Shown: positions 9,611 through 19,760, counted from the first letter of the stretch. The stretch is 64,000 nucleotides of DNA from Candidatus Xenolissoclinum pacificiensis L6 (GCA_000512675.1 AXCJ01000001.1:113501-177500); one strand, 5' to 3'. The notes: generated by a model from the sequence alone, not told the origin. A program made the numbers and translations.

Positions 9611-9756
9611 ACGAATATCTAGTAGCTTTTAATATGAATATAGAAACAAAGAGAATTATACCACTTGTTATGATATAAATAAATAATTGATGCAATATGA
9701 ATTGAAATAAAACCTATTATGTATATTACCGATTGCTGTAATTTTAAAGTTTAAAT

Positions 9757-10386
9757 ATGGATATTATTATTGAAAAAAAACCCATTTATTATCCTACTGC
9801 CATAGCCTATATGCAAGAGAGAGTGAATCAAATACTTAGTAAGAGTGGGCAGGAACTATTATGGTTCCTAGAACACGAATCTGTATATACCTATGGAGCA
9901 TCTTATCAAAATCAATTATCATGCATTGATGATGTTCCGGTAATTCCTTCTAGCAGAGGAGGAAAGCTTACATATCATGGACCAGGACAACAAATAATAT
10001 ACTTACTATTAGATTTAAAGCGTAGAAAGGCATGTGACATACACCAATATATAAATAGTCTTGAAATGTGCATAATAGATATATTGCATGCTCTTGGCAT
10101 AGAAGGCATACAGCACCAAGAACATCGAGGAGTTTGGGTATATGACAGTAATCACAACCTAAATAAAATCGCAGCTATTGGAATAAAAATCAGCAGATGG
10201 ATAACTTATCACGGCGTTGCAATCAATATCAAAAATGCATTAATGAAATATTATTCTAATATTTCACCATGTGGTATTAAAGAGCTTGGAGTAACATCTT
10301 TAGAAAATCTCGGAATAAATATAGAATCCCAAAAAATACGGGATCTAATTGTAAGTAAATTTAGAAAAAATTTTTATTGTGCCTAA
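9757..10386 (+). CDS. lipB: Octanoyl-ACP:protein transferase LipB
   Basis: LipB moves octanoyl groups from acyl carrier protein to lipoyl domains of the 2-oxoacid dehydrogenases, the first step of lipoate synthesis. The sequence shows RGGKLTYHGPGQQIIYLL, the conserved lysine in KIAAIGIKISRW, HGVAINI and the catalytic cysteine in SPCGIKELGVTSL. The length of 209 residues is normal. The last codons overlap the GTG start of the following pseudouridine synthase by 8 nt, implying coupled translation. Confidence 0.95.
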   Translation: MDIIIEKKPIYYPTAIAYMQERVNQILSKSGQELLWFLEHESVYTYGASYQNQLSCIDDVPVIPSSRGGKLTYHGPGQQIIYLLLDLKRRKACDIHQYINSLEMCIIDILHALGIEGIQHQEHRGVWVYDSNHNLNKIAAIGIKISRWITYHGVAINIKNALMKYYSNISPCGIKELGVTSLENLGINIESQKIRDLIVSKFRKNFYCA

Positions 10387-11299
10387 AAAAATCATCAACA
10401 TTAAAATCGACAAAAACATGGAGGAAAGAATAGACCTCGTTTTATCCAAAGAACTTAATAGATCAAGAGTACAGATTCAAAATTTCATCAGAGATCACAT
10501 GGTCTACAAAATAAGTGAAGGCAATAATATTCCTGTTACGAAACGTAGTCTCATATGCAAGGAAGAGGAAGAATACTGTATACTAATTGATAACTCGTAT
10601 AATAAAATATTACCTAATAAAATTAATGTATCAGATCTAGATATTTATTTTGAAGATGAATATCTGCTGGTCATCAACAAGCCAGCAAATATGGTTGTAC
10701 ATTCTGGCCATGGTACTCAGGATAATACTTTAGCAGATATTTTGGTAAATGAGTATTGTAATTTACAGAATAAATATAGACCTGGCATAGTCCACAGATT
10801 GGATAAAGATACTACAGGTCTTATTATCGTTGCCAAAAATGACGACATGGTTAGGCGACTTTCCGGTATGATAAAAGATAAACAAGTAACTAGGAAGTAC
10901 CTTGCGATTACTAGCAACACACCTCGATCCTTACAAGGAACAATAGATATCAAGATAGCTCCTTCGAAACGGCAAAAAGGAGCTATGGCTGTCGCATACC
11001 ATCGAGGAATAAAATCCGTTACCAAGTATAATGTTTTGAAAAAATACAGCAACCATTACGCACTCTTAGAATATAGGTTAATAACAGGAAGAACACATCA
11101 GATAAGAGTGCATATGCAGTTTATTGGTTGTCCAATAGTAGGAGACCAGATGTATGGTACTTGTAGCAGGCTAATTGATAGGCAAGCATTACATGCATAC
11201 TACTTGCAGTTTTCACACCCTATTACAGGGAAAGACATAACACTCAAATGTAATATTCCAATTGATATGCGTAACCTGATAGATGCATTTGATAATTAA
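10379..11299 (+). CDS. rluD: RluA-family 23S rRNA pseudouridine synthase, RluD-like
   Basis: This enzyme isomerises uridines in 23S rRNA. An N-terminal S4 RNA-binding domain (RIDLVLSKELNRSRVQIQ) precedes the catalytic domain with GIVHRLDKDTTGLIIVAKN, where the aspartate after HRL is the nucleophile, and the RLITGRTHQIRVHMQ motif. The sequence around the catalytic loop is closer to RluD than to RluC, but assignment between the two is not certain. The start is the GTG at 10379, overlapping lipB by 8 nt. The 306-residue length fits the family. Confidence 0.88.
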   Translation: MPKKIINIKIDKNMEERIDLVLSKELNRSRVQIQNFIRDHMVYKISEGNNIPVTKRSLICKEEEEYCILIDNSYNKILPNKINVSDLDIYFEDEYLLVINKPANMVVHSGHGTQDNTLADILVNEYCNLQNKYRPGIVHRLDKDTTGLIIVAKNDDMVRRLSGMIKDKQVTRKYLAITSNTPRSLQGTIDIKIAPSKRQKGAMAVAYHRGIKSVTKYNVLKKYSNHYALLEYRLITGRTHQIRVHMQFIGCPIVGDQMYGTCSRLIDRQALHAYYLQFSHPITGKDITLKCNIPIDMRNLIDAFDN

Positions 11300-11349
11300 C
11301 AAACCGTACAAGACACCTGTCTTAAGAAACAAAATCTTCTCTCATGACC

Positions 11350-13128
11350 TTAAAAGGGTTTCCTGAGATCCATTTTTTTATCATCAGAGAGGTTAATTGA
11401 TACATCGTTGAATAATACATTAACAAACCCTTTCTTGCTTGAAGATAATCTATTGCTTGACAATTGAGCATTGATGTTATTGACAAACTTTGTAGAGTTC
11501 GTTATTTTGCTTGATGCTTCTTTACTTGTTCCAGAATTATCAGTATTAGAACCTGTTTGTTTAGGTTTTAAATTTGTAGATCTTGCCCACTTTGAATTAA
11601 AAATATCATCCTCATCATCTCCTGTACTAAAGAAAACACTACGATCCTCAGGATTAAGACACTCTATATCTGTCATCCTTAGCTTTTCCATCGAAGATAA
11701 TCCATCGCTTGACAATTGAGGAGTGATGTTGTTAAGAAACTTTTTAAAGTTCTTTTTTTTGCTTGATGCTTCCTTACTTGTTCCAGAATTATCAGTATTA
11801 GAACCTGTTTGTTTAGGTTTTAAATTTGTAGATCTTGCCCACTTTGAATTAAAAATATCATCTTCATCATCTACTGCACTAAAGAAAACACTACGATCCT
11901 CAGGATTAAGACACCTTACACCTGGTATCTCTCCCACTAAATATGTCACCTGATCTCTTTGTTGAAAACAATTACCCTCATCACCTCTAAAATTGTTCAA
12001 CTCTATCGCTATATCTTCTTGTGTAGGATGTGATCCATCAGCATTAGTATACCGTCTCTGCTGATATTTTTGATAACTCATATAACAATAGGCTCCTCCC
12101 AATAAAACTAGAACAACACCAAGTCCGAAAACTATCCCTAATATAGCATGGGCAGACAGAAGCATAGTAGCAGATTTATTGGACAATGGTGTTGAAGTTG
12201 AAATTCTTTCAATGCTAGCAGATGTATCTGGCAAATTGTTATTAGCAGATATATACATAGAATCACTAGTTCCCTTAACATCCATTGTACTGATCTCTCT
12301 CGTGAATGATGTGATATCGCCTTGAGTAATTGCAAGTGAAAAACCGGGCTGTGTAATATCAGATGTTAAATCATTAATTGTTGTACTATCCGAACTAGGA
12401 GTGTTCTCCTGCGTTGTAGTATCTGAACTAGTGGTTTTCTTATGTGTAGTATCATGTACACTAGTGGTCAGAGCCCCTTGCATTGTAGTCCCTGAACTAG
12501 TGGTTTTCTTATGTGTAGTATCATGTACACTAGTGGTCAGAGCTCCCTGTATTGTAGTCCCTGAACTAGTGGTTTTCTTATGTGTAGTATCATGCACACT
12601 AGTGGTCAGAGCTCCCTGTATTGTAGTCCCTGAACTAGTGACCTCCCTAAATAATGTGGATCCTACGGGAATAGAAGTTGTATCAATAGACGTTTTTGTT
12701 GTACTATTAGGTTGTTGTGATGACAGACATAAAATATCTTCTCTAGTCGTTATATTCTGATCTTCTGGACTGCTTAAAGCATCAGCAAGATCTCCTGCAT
12801 CATTAATATCTGCACATATTGATATTACTGGTGAATGTAGATTTACATCATGAATACCATATACATAAAAAGCACACGTATCCTGATCAACCTCTACTAT
12901 TACTCTTCCCTTCATATCCTGAGTAATTTCGAACTCAACAGGTTCAATATGTGGCCCAACATAAAAAGCCGTAACACATGCCTCATCCCGACATACTCCG
13001 TGACTAAGCGTTGACGTTTCATATATAAGAGTTTCATTCGTAACACTCTTCGTTCCCAGTACAGCATCACAAGAATTTTCACATGTATAACCACAGGATT
13101 CAGCAGACTTTTGAGTATTTTTTAGCAT
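11350..13128 (-). CDS. Repeat-rich, Thr/Ser-stalk single-span membrane protein, unknown
   Basis: A 592-residue protein that I do not recognise. An N-terminal cysteine-containing domain of about 150 residues (several CxxxC-like pairs, no signal peptide) is followed by a Thr/Ser-rich stalk with three near-identical 23-residue repeats (unit TSSGTTIQGALTTSVHDTTH plus KKT). A single hydrophobic span follows (HAILGIVFGLGVVLVLLGGA, about residues 328-350), then a basic YQKYQQRR and a hydrophilic tail with two 84-residue repeats, each opening CLNPEDRSVFFS and containing DDEDDIFNSKWARSTN. The architecture resembles a mucin-like type I surface protein, or a host-membrane-inserted effector. It is divergent from nothing nearby and converges on rluD. 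The repeats suggest recombination-driven length variation. Confidence 0.75.
   Translation of the reverse strand: MLKNTQKSAESCGYTCENSCDAVLGTKSVTNETLIYETSTLSHGVCRDEACVTAFYVGPHIEPVEFEITQDMKGRVIVEVDQDTCAFYVYGIHDVNLHSPVISICADINDAGDLADALSSPEDQNITTREDILCLSSQQPNSTTKTSIDTTSIPVGSTLFREVTSSGTTIQGALTTSVHDTTHKKTTSSGTTIQGALTTSVHDTTHKKTTSSGTTMQGALTTSVHDTTHKKTTSSDTTTQENTPSSDSTTINDLTSDITQPGFSLAITQGDITSFTREISTMDVKGTSDSMYISANNNLPDTSASIERISTSTPLSNKSATMLLSAHAILGIVFGLGVVLVLLGGAYCYMSYQKYQQRRYTNADGSHPTQEDIAIELNNFRGDEGNCFQQRDQVTYLVGEIPGVRCLNPEDRSVFFSAVDDEDDIFNSKWARSTNLKPKQTGSNTDNSGTSKEASSKKKNFKKFLNNITPQLSSDGLSSMEKLRMTDIECLNPEDRSVFFSTGDDEDDIFNSKWARSTNLKPKQTGSNTDNSGTSKEASSKITNSTKFVNNINAQLSSNRLSSSKKGFVNVLFNDVSINLSDDKKMDLRKPF
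11471..11955 (-). repeat. Two 252-bp direct repeats within the membrane protein gene
   Basis: The segments around 11471-11700 and 11723-11955 are nearly identical with a period of 252 bp (84 codons); for example ACGATCCTCAGGATTAAGAC occurs at 11641 and 11893. They encode the duplicated cytoplasmic-side motif of the 592-residue protein. The high nucleotide identity points to recent duplication or ongoing conversion. Confidence 0.9.
12427..12645 (-). repeat. 69-bp tandem repeat array (about 3 copies) coding Thr-rich stalk
   Basis: The sequence ACTAGTGGTTTTCTTATG recurs at 12427, 12496 and 12565, an exact 69-bp period; a fourth, diverged unit starts at 12634. Each unit encodes 23 residues of the Thr/Ser-rich stalk. 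The copies differ at only a few positions, so copy number may vary between strains. Confidence 0.92.
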
Positions 13129-13424
13129 GATATATTAGTATTTTAATAACTTATATTCTGTATATGTTGAATATCTGTTAATTTTTATGCATTATTAAAG
13201 AAATATCAACAGGATATATCGCAAATATTTTATATAAATTAATAATTATAGATACAATCTATTGATACATCATAAACAGTATAAGTATTATTATATAATA
13301 TTTGGATATTTATATACTGTTTAATAGACAACCCATAAAACCCTTGATAATTCAGAATAATCGAGGGTATTGAGCCAATAATGGTAAAAAGATTAGAGTG
13401 TATTAGGTATACTGAAAATAAAAA

Positions 13425-14335
13425 TGAATTGCCCAAAATATGAATCTGAAGAGCAAGTAAGAAGTGATTTTATAAAAGGAAAGCAGAGGCATAAATGCAA
13501 AAATTGTCAGTGAATTACATGTACGAACAGAGATAAACCATTTGAGCAAAAGTTACTTAAGCTGTATGTGTATAGTTTATCCCTAAATGCGATCACAAAA
13601 CTTCTGCATGTATCTACACAGGAGTGTTAGATTAGATACACAATTTTGCAAAAAAACATTATACAAAACTTGCCCCACAAGAAAATAGTGTAATTCTGGT
13701 GTTAGATAAAATGTAGCATTATAAAAAATAAATAAATTATTATAGGCAGTGTTCCTAATTAGGAAAGAGGCAAGGAAATATGATGTAGTGAGCCTCAAGA
13801 TGAAGCAATAATGTATTATGACATGAATGGTAAGATGGGTTTATATTCAAACAAGCTCAAAACATTGCTACTACACCCAAAAGAAGACAAGAAAAGATTA
13901 TTCCTGGAAGGAATATGGTAAATTAGGAGAAATATACCATTGTAAGTATATTATTAGCTCTGACGCTTTAAAAAATTTACCTATTCAAAAAAAAAGAAAT
14001 AAATTTTGGATCTGAAAAAAACTTGATTCTATTACAGGCCAATTATTTGAGTGAAAAGTCAGACGAGAAAAACACTAAAAAAGGTTTATATCCTCACCAA
14101 CCACTGGAATGTTTAGTTTTTCTGTACAGATCATTTGTCTACATATGCCAAAGTACTTCCTAATCACAAGCTTGTGATTAGCAAATCTTGCACTGTTGAT
14201 CTTAAACTCAACAAAGGTAGGCGAAGACACTGGTTTGCTAAGTTTAGACGTAAAGCCATTGTAATTTCGAAATTTATCCATATGGTAGATTTATCTATCT
14301 CTTTGAGAAAGAATTTATATATTAAATGACCACAC
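13425..14335 (+). mobile_element. IS1-like transposase pseudogene
   Basis: On the plus strand a zinc-finger start (NCPKYESEEQVRSDFIKGKQ, then RHKCKNCQ) and a helix-turn-helix region (KLLKLYVYSLSLNAITKLL, HVSTQE) are followed after many stops by an InsB-type C-terminus (RRRHWFAKFRRKAIVISK, then FIHMVDLSISL). This is the order of an IS1-like element. It belongs to a different subgroup from the copies at 1508, 3470, 31787 and 52268. It is inactive. The flanks 13129-13424 and 14336-14572 are AT-rich and hold nothing that I recognise. Confidence 0.6.
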
Positions 14336-14572
14336 TTTCTAAACAGGAGAAAACATAAATAAATGGCAAAATAAAACATGTCAAATTACAAAACTAGCCA
14401 CACAGAGAGAGATAAATGTTTGATAAAAAAATTCTATATTCACCATAATTCTTAAATTTCTATATAATCAATATAGTTTGTCTTGCTAACCCATTAGAAT
14501 TATTAGCATTATTTAAAGGTTTTCTGATAGAATTACCTTTTGTAATAAAAATTAAGAGTAGTATTATTCATA

Positions 14573-16846
14573 ATGCCTGATATAAATGACAACGTTACCA
14601 ATCTGGAGTTCCTAGATGAGAATAAGATACCATACGCTTGTTATCTTAATAAACATACTATAATTACCAAAAAAGGTAACCTATTACAAATAATCAAGAT
14701 TAGTAGCTACAATTCGGATGACTGTATCAGACAAAAACTAATTGATATACTAAAAAAGACGGATCAGCATAATTTCTCCTTTTGGACCCATATTATCAGA
14801 TATAAAAACAAACTCAAACACAAGCATGAACATTACTTTGCGAACCAATTGTTTGATTCATATAGATCATCAAATGACTTGGAGCAGTACTACACAAATG
14901 ACTTGTATATCTCAATAGTAACGAAACATAACACCTTTCAAGATATAACTACTCTGTTTCAAAAGGCCTCATCAGAAAAAACAATATATAAGGAATATAA
15001 AACATTTTTTGAGAACCATCTAAAGAAATTAGATGATTTCCGAGAAGAAATTGTTCAACAATGTAAAAATCACAGACCCAAACTTGTCGCAATAGATGAG
15101 AACTTTAATTCTGAATTATTAGCAACTCTAAAAAGAATAATCTTATTAAAAAAAACCAAACCTCTTACGATACAAATTAAAGATATTGCTCAAAATTTAT
15201 CTAAAACCTGTAAAGTTATTCCCAATTTCAATTATATAAAACATATTCACCAAAATTCTGAATTTTTCACCTCAATTCTGAATGTAAAGCATTTCCGGGC
15301 TCCTACCTCATACGAAACAATCGATCACCACCTAATAAATATACCCCAATCTTTCATGATTAGTGAAATTATTGTTCCTATTCATAATCGAAATGTCAAT
15401 AAGTATTTTAAAGAACAAGTTTCCATACTGTCTGAAACAAATGACTCAGATACCAATAAAATATTGGGATTTGAAAATATTATCAACGACCTCAAAAAAA
15501 ATAGATTTTTCTCTCATAACTTACATATAACCCTTTCAGCGGACTCTGTTGAAGAACTCAACAATAATATTACAGAGATATATGATAAATTAAGACAATA
15601 TGGATTACACGTAATCCGAAATGATCTTAAAACAGAAAGAGTCTTTTTTTCTCTATTACCAGGAAATTTCAATTATATCCAAGATCCTAAAATCAATCAT
15701 CTAGATAATATCTTTTCTTGTTGTAATTTGTGCAACTACCCATCTGGATTTTTGAAAAATGCAATATGGAAATCACCTATAACAGTATTTAAAAATTTTC
15801 ATTATAAACCCTATTTCTTCTGCTGGAATTATGTAGAAAATTTACAAAATAGTCTTTTTATAAGCAATAAAAGGCATGATAGTAATATAGTTAAGAACTT
15901 TCTTTTAGCTATGTCTATATCCAAAGACATATCTATAATGATATTAGAGAACTTGAACTTATCAGAAATATTTACCTGTGCTCTTGAAGCAAAGTATTAT
16001 AATTTCGATACACAAGATCTATCCATAAATATTCTTGAAAATAATAGTATAAATGATAGAGAATTCATGACACAAATCGTCATGAGGTTATCAAATTTTA
16101 AAATTGAAAAAGAAGAATTAGAGACTGTTCTTGAGCAAATTGTAGGTAATAAAGACCTAGATTCTGTTTTCGACTCCTTAATAGGCATACCTAGTATATT
16201 ACAAAATGTAGGAGACGTCGAGAATTTTAAAAAGATTACTAATAATAGTTTTAACCTTGATGATAAAATACTAGGAATAAAATTACCCACATTATCAGAA
16301 GAAAACATGTGGTTCAAATCAATATTAGTATATTATCTTTTAATTAGAAGAATCAAGACCAGGACTAACGCAGCATATAACCTAATTTCTATAGAGGGAA
16401 TGGAGTTCTTTCGTTATTTTACCAGCACTCAGATAGAGTATATTGTGAATCTAGCACGAAAAAATAGATATTTCTTACTGTTCAATTTTTCGGAAAGTTT
16501 CTTTAAAATTAATAATAGTTATATTAACGGTATTGTCAATTCTTGTGAATCTATCTTTGTATTTTCCGGTGAAAAAATATTCTCAAAAGAATGGGCAAAA
16601 AAAATCTCATTAACAAAAAAAGACCTTGACCTCATATTAGATCTAGATAGTTTAGATTTCTGTTTTTTCCTCATGCAAAAATCTGTTGGATCATCAATTA
16701 TTCGGTTTGACTATTCAAAAATGTTAGAATCATTTGTCTTGACAACCTACAAAAAAACTTTAACCATCAAAAATGATATTCAGAAGAAAAATCTCCAAGA
16801 TTGGTTGCCAGTTTTTTATAAAAACCTCACCACGCAAAAAAAATAA
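14573..16846 (+). CDS. VirB4-like type IV secretion ATPase paralog with degenerate Walker A (RvhB4-II-like)
   Basis: A 757-residue VirB4/TrbE-family protein: the N-terminal CagE/TrbE part (IPYACYLNKHTIITKKGNLLQ, EIVVPIHNRN, SKILGFENI-like core) and a RecA-like C-terminal domain are recognisable. VirB4 energises type IV secretion at the inner membrane. At the place where an active VirB4 carries a G-x4-GK-T/S loop, this protein reads NSLFISNKRHDSNIVKNFLL, with no glycine-lysine-threonine loop, and Walker B is also unclear. Rickettsiales typically carry two VirB4 paralogs, the second with decayed nucleotide-binding motifs; this one fits that second type. No other vir/rvh genes are adjacent, matching the scattered rvh islets of the order. 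Confidence 0.8.
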   Translation: MPDINDNVTNLEFLDENKIPYACYLNKHTIITKKGNLLQIIKISSYNSDDCIRQKLIDILKKTDQHNFSFWTHIIRYKNKLKHKHEHYFANQLFDSYRSSNDLEQYYTNDLYISIVTKHNTFQDITTLFQKASSEKTIYKEYKTFFENHLKKLDDFREEIVQQCKNHRPKLVAIDENFNSELLATLKRIILLKKTKPLTIQIKDIAQNLSKTCKVIPNFNYIKHIHQNSEFFTSILNVKHFRAPTSYETIDHHLINIPQSFMISEIIVPIHNRNVNKYFKEQVSILSETNDSDTNKILGFENIINDLKKNRFFSHNLHITLSADSVEELNNNITEIYDKLRQYGLHVIRNDLKTERVFFSLLPGNFNYIQDPKINHLDNIFSCCNLCNYPSGFLKNAIWKSPITVFKNFHYKPYFFCWNYVENLQNSLFISNKRHDSNIVKNFLLAMSISKDISIMILENLNLSEIFTCALEAKYYNFDTQDLSINILENNSINDREFMTQIVMRLSNFKIEKEELETVLEQIVGNKDLDSVFDSLIGIPSILQNVGDVENFKKITNNSFNLDDKILGIKLPTLSEENMWFKSILVYYLLIRRIKTRTNAAYNLISIEGMEFFRYFTSTQIEYIVNLARKNRYFLLFNFSESFFKINNSYINGIVNSCESIFVFSGEKIFSKEWAKKISLTKKDLDLILDLDSLDFCFFLMQKSVGSSIIRFDYSKMLESFVLTTYKKTLTIKNDIQKKNLQDWLPVFYKNLTTQKK

Positions 16847-16916
16847 ATCATATCTCAGTACCAAAAAGATACATTAATAGGCCATATGTGGTTAAGTTTA
16901 TAAATTTTAATAATAC

Positions 16917-16940
16917 TGCTTTTATGGTACCATAAAAGCA
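16917..16940. other. Perfect 24-bp palindrome upstream of tyrS
   Basis: TGCTTTTATGGT is followed immediately by its exact reverse complement, ending at 16940, 21 nt before the tyrS start. It could be a binding site for a dimeric protein or part of a terminator or attenuator for the upstream virB4-like gene; there is no T run after it. Confidence 0.6.
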
Positions 16941-16961
16941 TAGTCACATTTCTTGAATAAC

Positions 16962-18146
16962 ATGTTGATACAAGACCTGCAAAGCAGAAAACTTTTTTAC
17001 CAATGCACAAATCTTGAGCTATTAAAAGAGCATATGCAATCACCTCAAAAGGCATATATAGGGTTCGATTGTACAGCAGATAGTTTACATATTGGAAGCA
17101 TGATCCAATTACTTGCCATCAGAAAACTACAACAACATGACCACATACCAATCATTATATTAGGAAGTGCCACTACAAGAATAGGAGACCCTTCAGGCAA
17201 AAATGAAATGAGAAAAATGCTCTCACATGAAGAAATAGAATACAATAAAAAAGGAGTGTTAGAGTCTATAAATAAATTTCTGATTCCAGGTAAAAAAGCA
17301 ATTATATTAGACAATAATTCTTGGCTTTCTGAATTAAAATACACAGAATTCCTAGGTGATATGGGTACTATGTTCTCAGTTAATAAAATGATATCTTTTG
17401 ATAATGTAAAGCACAGACTAAAGCAAGGTTTAAATTTAAGTTTTCTAGAGTTTAACTATATGATATTACAAGGTTATGACTTTTGGTACCTATATAAAAA
17501 TTATGATTGTATTTTACAAATAGGAGGATCTGATCAGTGGGCGAATATAGTAAATGGTGTTGAACTAGTAAAAAAAAGAGAAGGAACTGTTGTCTTTGGG
17601 CTCACCACTACACTATTAACAAATCATTTGAATAAAAAAATGGGAAAAACAGAAAAAGGGGCCGTATGGCTCAATGAAAGTAAACTTCCTGTATATAGTT
17701 TCTGGCAATATTTCAGAAACATGCATGATCAAGATTGTATTAACGCATTATATAAACTTACAGAATTACCTATAGACGAAATACAAAGACTTGAAAAATT
17801 AAAAGGCCAAGCATTAAATGAGGCAAAGCATATACTAGCTACAGAGGTTACTGAGTTATGTCATGGTAAAGAAAAATCATTAAGCGTTGCTCAACAGGCG
17901 AAGGATAATTTTGAGATGCAAACTAATCTACTCAAAATTCATATTGCCAGTAAAAGCATTCAATTAGTTGATCTAGTACTCAAAATAGACCACATAGAAA
18001 GTAAATCTGTTGCTAAAAGGTTAATTCAATCAGGAGCTGTAAAATTGAATAACATAGTTGTAAAAGAACCTTTTGTTAACATTACAGAAAATACTGTTCT
18101 AAAAGTTTCGAAAAAGCATATATTCGACATAATTTTTACATCATGA
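16962..18146 (+). CDS. tyrS: Tyrosyl-tRNA synthetase
   Basis: A class Ic synthetase that charges tRNA-Tyr. GFDCTADSLHIGSM carries the HIGH-type motif, LGSATTRIGDPSGK and QIGGSDQWANI bind tyrosine and adenylate, and KMGKTEKGAVWL is the KMSKS-type loop. An S4 RNA-binding domain closes the protein (SKSVAKRLIQSGAVKLNN). I chose the ATG at 16962; a TTG three codons upstream is also in frame. About 394 residues, normal for the bacterial TyrZ/TyrS type. Confidence 0.96.
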   Translation: MLIQDLQSRKLFYQCTNLELLKEHMQSPQKAYIGFDCTADSLHIGSMIQLLAIRKLQQHDHIPIIILGSATTRIGDPSGKNEMRKMLSHEEIEYNKKGVLESINKFLIPGKKAIILDNNSWLSELKYTEFLGDMGTMFSVNKMISFDNVKHRLKQGLNLSFLEFNYMILQGYDFWYLYKNYDCILQIGGSDQWANIVNGVELVKKREGTVVFGLTTTLLTNHLNKKMGKTEKGAVWLNESKLPVYSFWQYFRNMHDQDCINALYKLTELPIDEIQRLEKLKGQALNEAKHILATEVTELCHGKEKSLSVAQQAKDNFEMQTNLLKIHIASKSIQLVDLVLKIDHIESKSVAKRLIQSGAVKLNNIVVKEPFVNITENTVLKVSKKHIFDIIFTS

Positions 18147-18390
18147 CTAAATTTTAGTAATTATTATGTCCTAAATATTCTATGAGAATCTTAGCATCTT
18201 AGATGCATTGCTTGTCAGAATTCATCAACTCACAAACAAGAAATAATTAACTAATCATGACAAACTTAATCAATACAATCAATATATTTTATGCTAAACC
18301 CTCAATACAGTTAATAAATTGATTAATGATATTCTTTACTTGTTATAGATAATACCTTATAATAGTTTTACTGTTTTATCGTTCATAGAT

Positions 18391-19533
18391 ATGCGACGAG
18401 CTATTCTAATATCAATATTACTAATTATTTCCATAATATTAGGTTACTTTACAAGTGATCGCTACGTAGATATCATGTATAGCGTAGGCCTTAGTGCAAA
18501 AGATATAGTTGTTTTCTTCGTTCCTTTTATCATTTTCTTGTTAATAACTGGATCTTTGATGAAATTACAAGGAAATATCTTCCGTCCATTATCCATCACG
18601 TTTCTTATGATAGTGCTTTCAAATGCATTGGTAATTTTGATCGGTTATACGTGTGCTTACTTTCTTCACAAGTATATTCATATTCCTATTATACAAATTC
18701 CGGATACAACACAAGCGACAAGTTTTATCCGTATTAAGCCGTTGTTAAGTTCTATACAGGCTTTAATATCATCTGTATTATTCACCACATACATGCGGTT
18801 TCTTATCAGAAACGATGCATTGTCAGACAAAGTAATAAAATACATGCAAATTCTAAACAGCTTCATCATAAGGAAACTTGTTCTACCGTTGTTACCGATC
18901 TTTATATCATGTTTCATTATTCGGACTGTACATGATAAAATTCTCTTCTCTATGATCTCGCAGTATCTGGTATTATTCCTGGTGATAGTTTTTATAGTAT
19001 ATCTGTACCTGTTCATATTAGCTGTACTAATTGTTAAAGATAATCTTTTATTTTCCATCAAAGAATTATCAGCTCCTGCTATGCTATCCATGGTTACTTT
19101 ATCAAGTAATATAGCAATTGTATTGTTGTTGAATTCAGTCAAGAATATAAGACAAAAAATGGATTTGACGAATAAAACTTCAGAAATTGTTTTACCTGCA
19201 ACAATCAATTTTCACTTGATAGGTGATGGAATTGGACTACCAATCATTTCTTTAATGTGTTTATATAGCTTTACAGGTCATTTTCCAACAATCAGCGAAT
19301 TCATAATTGTTGCTTTCCATCTATTAATTGCCAAGTTTGCTGTTGTCTCTATACCAGGCGGTACAATTATGGTACTGGCTCCTGTCTTTATTAAATACCT
19401 AGGATTCTCTGATGTTATAGTAAATATTGTCATGTTGATTGATATCTTACTTTTTGATTTCATACTAACCCCAGCGAATGTAATAGGTAATGGATTGTTA
19501 GGGATCCTGATAGATAAATTAAATTCAAAGTAG
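18391..19533 (+). CDS. Dicarboxylate/amino acid:cation symporter (DAACS family)
   Basis: A 380-residue inner-membrane protein with about eight hydrophobic segments matching the sodium/proton-dicarboxylate symporter family (GltP/DctA-like). Recognisable parts are DIVVFFVPFIIFLLITGSL, LPATINFHLIGDGIGLPIIS near the first re-entrant region, and SIPGGTIMVLAPVF with the DFILTPANVIGN end region replacing the usual D-x3-R-x-NV. It probably imports glutamate, aspartate or C4-dicarboxylates from the host. It is shorter than typical members (about 410-430 residues). Substrate is inferred. Confidence 0.85.
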   Translation: MRRAILISILLIISIILGYFTSDRYVDIMYSVGLSAKDIVVFFVPFIIFLLITGSLMKLQGNIFRPLSITFLMIVLSNALVILIGYTCAYFLHKYIHIPIIQIPDTTQATSFIRIKPLLSSIQALISSVLFTTYMRFLIRNDALSDKVIKYMQILNSFIIRKLVLPLLPIFISCFIIRTVHDKILFSMISQYLVLFLVIVFIVYLYLFILAVLIVKDNLLFSIKELSAPAMLSMVTLSSNIAIVLLLNSVKNIRQKMDLTNKTSEIVLPATINFHLIGDGIGLPIISLMCLYSFTGHFPTISEFIIVAFHLLIAKFAVVSIPGGTIMVLAPVFIKYLGFSDVIVNIVMLIDILLFDFILTPANVIGNGLLGILIDKLNSK

Positions 19534-19609
19534 ACTATTCGAATAATCGTAATTGCTTATTTCCTTACGATAAGGTTGTTATAATTAGAAATCAATCCCA
19601 TAAGATACA

Positions 19610-19760
19610 TCCGAACGTTTTATCAAAACGAGTGTGTATTCTACGAAATCTCTTTATCTTTTGCAAAAAACGTTCTACTTATTACGTGATTTATAAACAT
19701 CAGTATTATGAGTTATTATTTGTAAACAGTTAGTTTTTCCAGGAATCACTGCTTCAATAT
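19610..19760 (-). mobile_element. IS5-type transposase 3' remnant
   Basis: The sequence matches the 3' end of the minus-strand IS5-type pseudogene at 61325-61935: the blocks AACGTTCTACT, ATTACGTGATTTATAAA and CCAGGAAT(C/T)ACTGCTTCAAT are shared in the same order. Only the last quarter of the transposase remains. Confidence 0.6.

Noticed and set aside
12427..12645. CRISPR-like repeat array
   Set aside because: The 69-bp units are contiguous, coding and have no variable spacers.
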